Source of the DNA: Bacteroidota bacterium
Lineage (GTDB): Bacteria; Bacteroidota; Bacteroidia; Bacteroidales; B39-G9
NCBI GenBank assembly: GCA_003648455.1
Contig: QMPG01000231.1
Location: forward strand, 1 to 5,535
Reading direction: 5' to 3'
DNA length: 5,535 nucleotides
Shown here: piece after piece, positions 1 to 5,535 of the stretch
Numbering within the stretch: the stretch's first letter is position 1
Layout of the letters: every line of letters begins with the position of its first letter
Translations under genes and position numbers: made by a program
Notes under the pieces: model-generated
The model's database searches: none
What the model was told of the DNA's origin: nothing
Seen by the model: only the letters and a program-made list of their open reading frames with translations

Positions 1-868
1 CATTGCCAAAATATTTTACAACTTCCTTTGGCTTCTGACAAGCTTCTGCAAGTAAAAGTGTATTTGGACGTACATAATCAATTACTGCCCTGAAAAACTT
101 AACTATATTATGAGTTTGTGGTAGATTCTCACAGTCAGTTCCTTCCTCTTTCCATAAATATGGAATAGCATCAGCACGGAAACCATCTACCCCCTTTTTC
201 AACCAGAAAAGAAAGTTCCTAGTCATTTGAATAAGCACCTGTGCATTGCGATAATTCAAATCAGGTTGAAAATCGAAAAATCTATGAAAGAAATATTCAT
301 CTCCTTCTTTTTTCCAATTACTCTCTTCTATTCCATAGAATATAATTCTAGCATCCTCATATTTCTTATCATCTTTCTCCCAAATATAATAATCGCGATA
401 TGCATTTTCCTTCGATTTCTTTGATTCCATAAACCAAGGATGCTCCTCAGAAGTATGATTTATTGCAATATCAAAAAGAACCTTAATTCCCTTTTGATGT
501 GCCTTCTCCAAAAAAGCGTCAAAAACTTCATCTTGTGGTTTGAAATCCAATAAATCAGGTCGTACTTTTCTGTAATCTTTAATGTCAAAACCAGCATCTC
601 TACCCGGACTATCAAGTATTGGCAGCAACCAAAGGCAGCTTACTCCCAACTCTTGGAGATAATCTAATTTATTTTCCAACCCTTGAAAGTTTTTATTAAA
701 TAAATCCACATAAATAGAATAAACAGTAACATCCTTATACCATTCAGCTTCGTTTGGAGCAATACTAATTTCTTGCTTTACAGTTTCAATCTCAGAAATA
801 AAATCTTGGAGTTTATCATCACTTGATGTTCCGTAAATTTCTTTCCAAAGTTGTTTTATTTTATTCAT
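1..868 (-). CDS. GH13 alpha-amylase family enzyme, trehalose synthase (TreS)-like, C-terminus missing
   Basis: This is a glycoside hydrolase family 13 (alpha/beta)8-barrel enzyme acting on alpha-glucosides, probably in the cytoplasm because no signal peptide is visible. The ATG at 868 directly follows an in-frame TAA, which fixes the start. 289 residues are visible before the gene leaves the window. Seen motifs are the barrel start WYKDVTVYSIYV (about 43-54), conserved region I DIAINH (133-138), region II GFRADAIPY (229-237) with Arg231 and the nucleophile Asp233, and region III LLAEACQ (272-278) with the acid/base Glu275. Region IV lies outside. The stretches DARIIF (172-177), ESNW, QPDLN (201-205), EGTDCENLPQTH (242-253) and LLAEACQKP are hallmarks of TreS, which interconverts maltose and trehalose. 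The DSNGDGIGDF-type loop usual after the first strand in TreS is shortened to about NKNF (58-61). It starts 44 bases after the transporter gene and is probably co-transcribed. GH13 is near certain; TreS activity is inferred, and a maltase or amylase remains possible. Confidence 0.88.
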   Translation of the reverse strand, partial: MNKIKQLWKEIYGTSSDDKLQDFISEIETVKQEISIAPNEAEWYKDVTVYSIYVDLFNKNFQGLENKLDYLQELGVSCLWLLPILDSPGRDAGFDIKDYRKVRPDLLDFKPQDEVFDAFLEKAHQKGIKVLFDIAINHTSEEHPWFMESKKSKENAYRDYYIWEKDDKKYEDARIIFYGIEESNWKKEGDEYFFHRFFDFQPDLNYRNAQVLIQMTRNFLFWLKKGVDGFRADAIPYLWKEEGTDCENLPQTHNIVKFFRAVIDYVRPNTLLLAEACQKPKEVVKYFGN

Positions 869-890
869 TTAATTGTGTATTTGATTATTC

Positions 891-908
891 GCCTAACTGC
901 GGTTAAGC
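891..908. repeat. short imperfect inverted repeat between transporter and GH13 gene
   Basis: GCCTAAC and GTTAAGC are separated by TGCG and can form a 7-bp stem with one C/A mismatch and a 4-base loop. It occupies most of the 44-base gap between the transporter stop and the GH13 start. No T-run follows on the minus strand, so it is not a convincing intrinsic terminator. It may be a minor mRNA hairpin that tunes transcript ends between two co-transcribed genes, or it may be chance. Confidence 0.3.
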
Positions 909-912
909 AAGG

Positions 913-2424
913 TTATTTAATATTCTTATCCTCCACAAACAGCACCATTACAGCTGCTATTAATAATGAAATTCCTCCTACAACTAAGGCTAGCATAGCA
1001 TCGCCATCAAAAAATCTTTTTACAATAAATCCTAATATTGTAGCAGCAAGAATTTGAGGAATTACAATAAAGAAATTAAATATTCCCATATAAATTCCCA
1101 TTTTATGAGTTGGCAATGAGCTTGTTAATATTGCGTAAGGCATAGAAAGAATACTTGCCCAAGCTATACCTATTCCAATCATTGGAATAATTAAAAATGT
1201 AGGATCTTTAAATAAAATCATCGATGCTAGTCCCAATCCTCCTAATGCTAGCGAAATTGAATGAGTAATTTTTCTACTCGTAAATCTTGCAAGAACAGGA
1301 AGTCCAAAAGCTACTAGTGCGGCAACTCCATTATAAACCATAAAAAGGATTCCTACCCAATCTGCTCCTTCATTATACACTTCCGAATGAACATCGGTAG
1401 CACCATAAATATGAGCTGTAACACCAGATGTTGAATAAATCCACATTGCAAAAAGTCCCAACCAAGTAAAGAACTGCACAAATGAAAGTTGTTTCATTGT
1501 CTTGGGCATTCTCAACAGATCAGAGAACACTTCCACAATTGGACTTTCTTCTTTTCCTTTTGATTTTAGCATCAATGCATAAAGCATCAATAATGAAAAG
1601 AATAATAAAATACCTCCAAGAATATAAAGATTCTTATCGAGATGCATTGAATAAGTAAGCAAACTTACCATTGCTCCCATTCCAGCAAATGAAAGAATAA
1701 TTCTTAAAAATGTATTTTTAGGAACAGGCTTATCTTTAATAATAATAGACTTTCCTTTTTCATCATTTTTATTCTCAAAAGACTGTAATTCTTCTGGAGA
1801 ATATTCTTTGGATGAAAACACTGTCCAAAGTACTGTCAGCAAAAACATTGCACCACCAGCATAAAATGAATATTTAACAGAGGGAGGAATAATACCTTCT
1901 GGGGCTATATTTGGAATATGTAGCCAATTGGACATTATCCAAGGCAAAGCAGAACCAACTACAGCACCAATACCAATGAAAAAACTCTGCATTGCAAAAC
2001 CTGTATTCCGCTGTTCATCATTAAGGTTATCGCCTACAAAAGCTCTAAAAGGCTCCATAGTAATATTTATGGAAGCATCCATTATCCACAACATACCAGC
2101 AGCCATCCACAAAGCAGGAACATTTGGCATAATAAATAACGCCAAAGATGCCAATATTGCACCAACTAAAAAATAAGGTCTTCTTCTACCCAGTCTGCCC
2201 CATGTTTTATCGCTCATATACCCAATAATTGGTTGAATAATAAGACCTGTAATTGGTGCCGCAATCCATAGTATTGGGATATCTTCGACCTTGGCACCCA
2301 TAGTTTCAAATATTCTAGAAACATTAGCATTTTGCAAGGCAAAGCCAAATTGAATTCCTAGGAATCCAAAGCTCATATTCCATATCTGCCAGAAGCTTAG
2401 GTTAGGTTTCTTAATTATACTCAT
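913..2424 (-). CDS. MFS maltose/maltooligosaccharide transporter (MalY/SLC45-like)
   Basis: This is a 503-residue inner-membrane carrier of the major facilitator superfamily. It is most like the bacterial MalY / eukaryotic SLC45 group, which takes up maltose, maltooligosaccharides or sucrose, probably by proton symport. The MFS motif A region is GYMSDKTWGRLGRRRPY (68-84), with the conserved Asp72 and the basic GRRRP that is typical of the sugar-symporter group. The motif YNEGADWVG (350-358), followed by MVYNGVAAL, is one I associate with Bacteroidota members annotated as maltose/maltooligosaccharide transporters. Hydrophobic stretches lie near 15-35, 50-70, 84-101, 105-122, 142-165, 184-203, 238-258, 265-286, 313-332, 354-377, 386-404, 409-432, 443-465 and 475-497. 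That is fourteen rather than twelve, the extra pair falling in the central loop. An in-frame stop at 2437-2439 makes the ATG at 2424 the natural start; AAAGAG just upstream is at best a poor ribosome site. The GH13 enzyme 44 bases downstream and the secreted amylase upstream support a maltodextrin substrate, which is inferred, not shown. Confidence 0.88.
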   Translation of the reverse strand: MSIIKKPNLSFWQIWNMSFGFLGIQFGFALQNANVSRIFETMGAKVEDIPILWIAAPITGLIIQPIIGYMSDKTWGRLGRRRPYFLVGAILASLALFIMPNVPALWMAAGMLWIMDASINITMEPFRAFVGDNLNDEQRNTGFAMQSFFIGIGAVVGSALPWIMSNWLHIPNIAPEGIIPPSVKYSFYAGGAMFLLTVLWTVFSSKEYSPEELQSFENKNDEKGKSIIIKDKPVPKNTFLRIILSFAGMGAMVSLLTYSMHLDKNLYILGGILLFFSLLMLYALMLKSKGKEESPIVEVFSDLLRMPKTMKQLSFVQFFTWLGLFAMWIYSTSGVTAHIYGATDVHSEVYNEGADWVGILFMVYNGVAALVAFGLPVLARFTSRKITHSISLALGGLGLASMILFKDPTFLIIPMIGIGIAWASILSMPYAILTSSLPTHKMGIYMGIFNFFIVIPQILAATILGFIVKRFFDGDAMLALVVGGISLLIAAVMVLFVEDKNIK

Positions 2425-2469
2425 ACTCTTTAATTTTTATGGCAATTTAGCGATGTGTTGTGTGGAGTC

Positions 2470-2489
2470 TTGAAACGATAAACTTTCAA
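2470..2489. promoter_or_regulatory. inverted repeat TTGAAA-N8-TTTCAA upstream of the transporter; candidate operator
   Basis: Two perfect 6-base arms are separated by 8 bases in the 96-base gap between the methyltransferase stop and the transporter ATG. The nearest edge is 45 bases from the start codon, a position suited to a transcription-factor site or a leader hairpin. Sugar loci are often controlled by LacI- or MalR-type repressors, but the symmetry here is not centred on CG as in those operators, so no regulator can be named. No TAnnTTTG promoter element with an upstream TTG at the right spacing is evident in this gap. Confidence 0.3.
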
Positions 2490-2520
2490 TTTACCACTAA
2501 TTTTATTTACTTGCATACAC

Positions 2521-4323
2521 TTATAGATTAGCACTAATCTCCACATTACGTAAAGCCTGTGTAGTATGTAGTGCTTGTTTATCAAAAAGGTTTAATTGTT
2601 GATTTTTTTCTAATTCTTGTTTTGTCAATTTCCCTAAATAATTTTCCCAATCAATAATATTAAAATTCGGAATTTCCAATTGCAATTCATCAAAATCTAT
2701 TTCTTTTAATACTTCAGTCAAATCAATTCTCATTAACAAATCTTTTGTTATCATTCTTTTAGCATCTGTAAACGCAATTGATTGAATAAAACCCTGTGTT
2801 AATCCTCTGTTTAATAGAACTCTTGTTATCTCTGCTTCAATTAAGGTATTAAAACCTATAAAGTAACAAGTATCATCAAGCATAACAGGCTTATTATTAT
2901 TTGGTTTGACAAGAGAAAATGTAGTTCTTTTATACATTCCTGCAATTGCAACTTTGTAAGGCTTAAAAGAATAATCCCCAATTCCAAAAATTGAAAACAT
3001 AGGTTTCCCTTTGTAAATACTTGATTTTCTTTTGTTAAAATATTCTATATTCTGAAAAAGATAATTATAAGTTTTTGGATATAATTCTTTTATATATTTA
3101 GTTTCTTGACCTACTTTCTTCTGTGTAACAATTGTGTATTTTCGAGATTTGTCAATTACAGTCCCTTTTAAATCAGAACTTTTTAATAAAGCATAAACTA
3201 AATCTTTTTCTATTTCAACAGTTTCTTTATTATTATTTATCAAATGACCATTTACATTTTCTAATTCCATTATTTTGGAAGCATCGTGTTTTACGCCTTG
3301 TCTCCAAACAAAAGGAAATTTACCGTCTATATTTTCGAATTTTAAATATAAGTTAACATTAGCAACAAATTTATTATTAATCCAACCATATTCTTTTATT
3401 AAGTTATTTGTGTAAAAATTGTATTCAGCAATTGTCACATCGGGTTTTTTATTTAAAGAACACAAAAACAAACAAGCGTTAACCGAAACATTAAATTCCT
3501 TTTTTGCATCAATATCAAATTGCTTAATATTTGATATTTGATATTTTGTTTTATTTTGTTCTAATAGGATATTTTTTGCAACCGAATTTTTAATAAGAAA
3601 AGCAAAACTTCCATTTAATTTTGAAAAAATTGATATTAATTTAATTGAAATATATTCTCCAATATCAAAATTCCCTTTTCCTGTAATTGCATCAAGCCCT
3701 TTATGTTTTTTGAAATTTGATTTTAGTGGTAAATTATCAGACCCAAGTGAAGATAATTTAGAATTAGTAACCCAAGGCGGATTTCCAATTACTAATATTT
3801 TTTGGTCTTTATGATTACTTGAAACTTTCTTAAAATCAAAATCAAAAACATTGTAATGGTAGATGTCTATTTCTGGCAGATTAGATTTTTTATTTTCCAA
3901 AAAGTAGTTCAAAATTGCAAATTTTGTTTCCCATACATAAGGTTTGTAAATCTCTACTCCATAAATATATTTAATATTTTCAAATGTGTTAAGGCTTGAA
4001 ATAATAAAATTCCCTTTCCCACAAGTAGGTTCAATAATAATTTCAGGTGCTATATTTTGTTTTTCTAAAAGATTGCAAACATTATCACTTAAATTTCTAT
4101 TTGTTTGAAAATCTCCATATTCCGCTCTGTCAGGTTCATTTAATATATTGGTATTGCTGGAAACAGTATCTATCAGGTCGTTTAATTCTGATTGATTTTC
4201 AAAGAAAATATTAATACCACAAGTTAATTTTATTTTTATATTAATTTCATTAAAAGGTAATTCTTTTGATTTTTCAAAAAAATCAATTACTAAATGAGTA
4301 ATATTTGCTTCAAATACTTTCAT
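2521..4323 (-). CDS. type II DNA N6-adenine methyltransferase (gamma class, NPPW)
   Basis: This is a 600-residue S-adenosylmethionine-dependent DNA methyltransferase that should methylate adenine in the site cut by the adjacent endonuclease. The motif order is X, I, II, IV and then the target-recognition region, as in the gamma class (M.TaqI type). Motif X is YGDFQTNRNLSDN (69-81; TN replaces the common TP). Motif I, which binds the cofactor, is EPTCGKGNF (98-106). GVEIYKPYV (122-130) is the motif II acidic strand. The catalytic motif IV is NPPW (181-184). The C-terminal part has WRQGVKHDASKIMEL (340-354) and FSIFGIGDYSFKPYK (443-457), stretches I associate with methyltransferases of type II systems; it probably forms the recognition domain. 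QLNLF (576-580) near the end resembles a sliding-clamp binding peptide. The start ATG lies 1 base after the endonuclease stop, implying translational coupling. Sampled GC (about 22%) is well below the flanking sugar genes, suggesting horizontal origin. The target sequence cannot be read from the protein. Confidence 0.93.
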   Translation of the reverse strand: MKVFEANITHLVIDFFEKSKELPFNEINIKIKLTCGINIFFENQSELNDLIDTVSSNTNILNEPDRAEYGDFQTNRNLSDNVCNLLEKQNIAPEIIIEPTCGKGNFIISSLNTFENIKYIYGVEIYKPYVWETKFAILNYFLENKKSNLPEIDIYHYNVFDFDFKKVSSNHKDQKILVIGNPPWVTNSKLSSLGSDNLPLKSNFKKHKGLDAITGKGNFDIGEYISIKLISIFSKLNGSFAFLIKNSVAKNILLEQNKTKYQISNIKQFDIDAKKEFNVSVNACLFLCSLNKKPDVTIAEYNFYTNNLIKEYGWINNKFVANVNLYLKFENIDGKFPFVWRQGVKHDASKIMELENVNGHLINNNKETVEIEKDLVYALLKSSDLKGTVIDKSRKYTIVTQKKVGQETKYIKELYPKTYNYLFQNIEYFNKRKSSIYKGKPMFSIFGIGDYSFKPYKVAIAGMYKRTTFSLVKPNNNKPVMLDDTCYFIGFNTLIEAEITRVLLNRGLTQGFIQSIAFTDAKRMITKDLLMRIDLTEVLKEIDFDELQLEIPNFNIIDWENYLGKLTKQELEKNQQLNLFDKQALHTTQALRNVEISANL

Positions 4324-4324
4324 G

Positions 4325-5002
4325 TTAAATATTCACTTTATCTACAATTTTTGTAATTCCAACTACTTTTTCAGAAAGTGCTACAACTCGTCCATATTGT
4401 AATCTCCATTGCAAAGCGTTGGATATGGTCAAGTAACCTAATTTTGGTTTGTTTTTCAAAATTTGTTTTGCTATTAAAGTTAAAGTAATGTCGTCCGCAG
4501 GGATATTTTTATCATTAAGATAAGCAATTATATCTTCAACATTTGCTCCATCATTCACCATTTCAATAAGCCTAAATGTTGTAGTATAATCTGCTGTTCT
4601 TTCCTTACTGATAAATGAACAACTTTTAAAGTCTAATATAGCAGTTTCATTTTCTTGATTGTCTTTTTTTTCATAAACAAATACAAGAAGATTATAACCA
4701 AGTCCATATATTTTTTGCTTTGCATCTTTGAAAGGGCTTGACGATTGAGGTTGCTTTATTGAAGTTACTTTTATATCTGTATTTATCTTTGGTGCTGGCA
4801 AATCAATTCCACGAGCAGAGTTTCCATTATCAAGTTCAAAACTTATATTAAGAAATTCTTTAAATTTATGTTCAATATATGTCCCAACAGCCTTACCGTC
4901 AGTTACACCAAATAATTCCGTATTTTCATATTTTGTTTCTTGCTCACAAAACTCATTTGCAGAACTAATTAAATCCTTTATTGTCAATTGTTTTTTACTC
5001 AT
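4325..5002 (-). CDS. type II restriction endonuclease, PD-(D/E)XK-like
   Basis: This 225-residue protein is the probable DNA-cleaving partner of the methyltransferase immediately downstream. The likely nuclease core is a helix with Glu44 (GTYIEHKFKEFL, 40-51), then GNSARGID (60-67) with Asp67, then TDIKVTS (75-81), whose Asp76-Ile-Lys78 reads as the (D/E)XK half of the motif. It is followed by QPQSSSPF (84-91) and QKIYGLGYNLLVFVY (96-110), which should be the next helix and strand of the fold. The C-terminal stretch GYLTISNALQWRLQYGR (189-205) is a strong signature that I associate with restriction endonucleases paired with this methyltransferase type. I cannot place the family or cleavage site with confidence. 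The ATG at 5002 is fixed by an in-frame TAA at 5012-5014 and a good ribosome site. The endonuclease gene comes first in the operon and no controller (C) gene is present upstream. An A8 run (4664-4671) lies in the codons for Glu-Lys-Lys (111-113). The gene appears intact. Confidence 0.85.
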   Translation of the reverse strand: MSKKQLTIKDLISSANEFCEQETKYENTELFGVTDGKAVGTYIEHKFKEFLNISFELDNGNSARGIDLPAPKINTDIKVTSIKQPQSSSPFKDAKQKIYGLGYNLLVFVYEKKDNQENETAILDFKSCSFISKERTADYTTTFRLIEMVNDGANVEDIIAYLNDKNIPADDITLTLIAKQILKNKPKLGYLTISNALQWRLQYGRVVALSEKVVGITKIVDKVNI

Positions 5003-5007
5003 TATTT

Positions 5008-5013
5008 TCCTTT
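5008..5013 (-). promoter_or_regulatory. ribosome binding site of the endonuclease gene
   Basis: AAAGGA lies on the minus strand with 5 bases between it and the ATG at 5002. It overlaps the in-frame TAA at 5012-5014 and so supports this start. It is the clearest Shine-Dalgarno sequence in the window. The other starts have only weak purine-rich stretches, as is common in Bacteroidota. Confidence 0.6.
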
Positions 5014-5026
5014 AAATATCTGATTA

Positions 5027-5034
5027 CAAATTTA
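5027..5034 (-). promoter_or_regulatory. candidate Bacteroidota -7 element (TAAATTTG) for the restriction-modification pair
   Basis: TAAATTTG matches the Bacteroidota -7 consensus TAnnTTTG exactly and ends 24 bases before the endonuclease ATG, which would give a leader of roughly 15-20 bases. No TTG is found at the expected distance of about 19-21 bases upstream, so only half of the promoter is supported. In a sequence this AT-rich, an eight-base match may be chance. Confidence 0.35.
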
Positions 5035-5048
5035 CAAATAATTTTTTC

Positions 5049-5061
5049 GAGATACCGTCTC
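5049..5061. repeat. small inverted repeat upstream of the endonuclease gene
   Basis: GAGA and TCTC arms surround TACCG. It lies 14-26 bases upstream of the candidate -7 element, close to where a -33 region would be, so it could be an operator half-pair. The arms are only 4 bases long. The rest of the 124-base gap (5003-5126) shows no C-protein gene and no clear terminator for the upstream secreted protein. Confidence 0.15.
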
Positions 5062-5126
5062 TAATTTGCAGTTCCTTTTTCGCATAACTACAACTATAAA
5101 ATATACACCTTATAATTACACACTCT

Positions 5127-5535
5127 CTATAGTACAATAAATTTCTTTGTTATTATCTTTTCTCCATCATACATTTTACAGAAATAAACTCCAGAGCCAA
5201 ACGACAATGTATAATCATTTACATTTACTCTTCGTTTTTCACTTCCTGAAACCTTAAAGTTTCCAATTGATTTCCCAGAAATATCATAAAAAGAAAGCTC
5301 AACATCATTTTCACTATCAATAAAAATATAGAAATTACCATCACTTGGATTTGGCATAATTTCCAATATTCCTTCATACTTTAATTCATCAACAATAATA
5401 TTCATTGGCTGAATTATCCACTGTGGAACATCCTTTTTCTTATCAATAAGTAAATGATATTCTCCAGCTCTTAGATAGAACAAAAACTTATTATTCTTGA
5501 CCTCAATTTCTTGTCCACTCAGATAGTCGTACCAC
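5127..5535 (-). CDS. secreted alpha-amylase C-terminal region with T9SS type A sorting domain, N-terminus missing
   Basis: The last 135 residues of a protein that continues beyond the right edge; the frame is open from base 5534 to the TAG at 5127-5129. The first visible part, WYDYLSGQEIEV (1-12) followed by LRAGEYHLLIDKK (about 21-33), has the pattern of the all-beta C-terminal domain that closes GH13 alpha-amylases (aromatic-Tyr-aspartate, a small Gly turn, then a PGEY-like strand). After a linker (about 34-55) comes a roughly 80-residue module: ILEIMPNPSDGNFYI (56-70), VELSFYDISGKSI (78-90), GSGVYFCKM (113-121) and KKFIVL at the C-terminus. This is the classic T9SS type A sorting domain, recognised by the outer-membrane type IX translocon and normally removed on secretion or surface attachment. 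The sorting domain is very clear; the amylase assignment rests on a short stretch plus the nearby maltodextrin transporter and GH13 enzyme. It is separated from the endonuclease gene by 124 bases. Confidence 0.85.
   Translation of the reverse strand, partial: WYDYLSGQEIEVKNNKFLFYLRAGEYHLLIDKKKDVPQWIIQPMNIIVDELKYEGILEIMPNPSDGNFYIFIDSENDVELSFYDISGKSIGNFKVSGSEKRRVNVNDYTLSFGSGVYFCKMYDGEKIITKKFIVL

Noticed and set aside
227..424. Plus-strand open frame of 65 codons
   Set aside because: It lies wholly antisense within the well-supported GH13 gene, and its protein is low-complexity and hydrophobic with no family resemblance.
891..908. Integron attC-like core pair (GCCTAAC fits RYYYAAC; GTTAAGC fits GTTRRRY)
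   Set aside because: The two cores are only 4 bases apart, whereas attC sites span tens of bases with internal L boxes. There is no integrase or cassette array in view.
851..1057. Plus-strand open frame of 68 codons across the GH13/transporter junction
   Set aside because: It overlaps the ends of two clear minus-strand genes and has no recognisable domain.
1928..2176. Plus-strand open frame of 82 codons
   Set aside because: It is antisense inside the transporter; its open frame follows from the codon use of the real gene.
3132..3356. Plus-strand open frame of 74 codons
   Set aside because: It is antisense inside the methyltransferase, in the DNA encoding the recognition region, with no domain signal.
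3527..3548. Tandem ATATTTG repeat in the methyltransferase gene, possible phase-variation site
   Set aside because: There are only two exact 7-base copies plus one with an extra T; this is too few for frequent slippage and is expected in sequence this AT-rich.
5003..5126. Possible controller (C) protein gene or terminator before the endonuclease
   Set aside because: The gap is only 124 bases, with no plausible small frame and no stable stem followed by a T-run.
5127..5483. A short independent 118-residue gene starting at the TTG at 5483
   Set aside because: The frame stays open upstream to the window edge, and those 17 extra residues continue an amylase-like beta domain, so the gene is a truncated larger one.

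Overview
The window looks like a piece of a Bacteroidota genome. The main evidence is a C-terminal type IX secretion (T9SS) sorting domain on the gene at the right edge. Supporting signs are an AT-rich composition, a TAnnTTTG-type promoter element and mostly weak Shine-Dalgarno sequences. Nothing visible fixes the family or genus. All five protein genes lie on the minus strand, so the biological order runs from right to left, and the window is almost fully coding.

In transcription order: (1) 5535-5127 is the 3' end of a secreted protein. It carries what looks like the C-terminal beta domain of an alpha-amylase followed by a T9SS type A sorting domain. (2) 5002-4325 is a type II restriction endonuclease with a PD-(D/E)XK-type core. 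(3) 4323-2521 is its cognate gamma-type N6-adenine DNA methyltransferase (NPPW motif), starting 1 base after the endonuclease stop. (4) 2424-913 is a major facilitator transporter of the MalY/SLC45-like maltose and maltooligosaccharide group. (5) 868-1 is the N-terminal 289 residues of a cytoplasmic GH13 enzyme closest to trehalose synthase / maltose glucosyltransferase (TreS). It runs off the left edge.

Genes 1, 4 and 5 make a coherent alpha-glucan pathway: extracellular starch cleavage, uptake of maltodextrin or maltose across the inner membrane, and intracellular conversion. The restriction-modification pair sits between the secreted amylase and the transporter, in the same orientation, and reads as a defence cassette inserted into a maltodextrin locus. 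Hand counts support a separate origin for the methyltransferase: four sampled 60-base lines give about 22% GC, against about 38% for four lines of the transporter. The cassette is flanked by a short imperfect direct repeat (ATACACTTATA / ATACACCTTATA), which could be an insertion scar or chance.

I found no RNA gene, CRISPR array, transposase or integrase. The most notable unexpected signals are the nested cassette, a QLNLF beta-clamp-like peptide near the C-terminus of the methyltransferase, a TTGAAA-N8-TTTCAA inverted repeat upstream of the transporter, and two apparent extra membrane helices in the transporter. I saw no convincing wholly new system.
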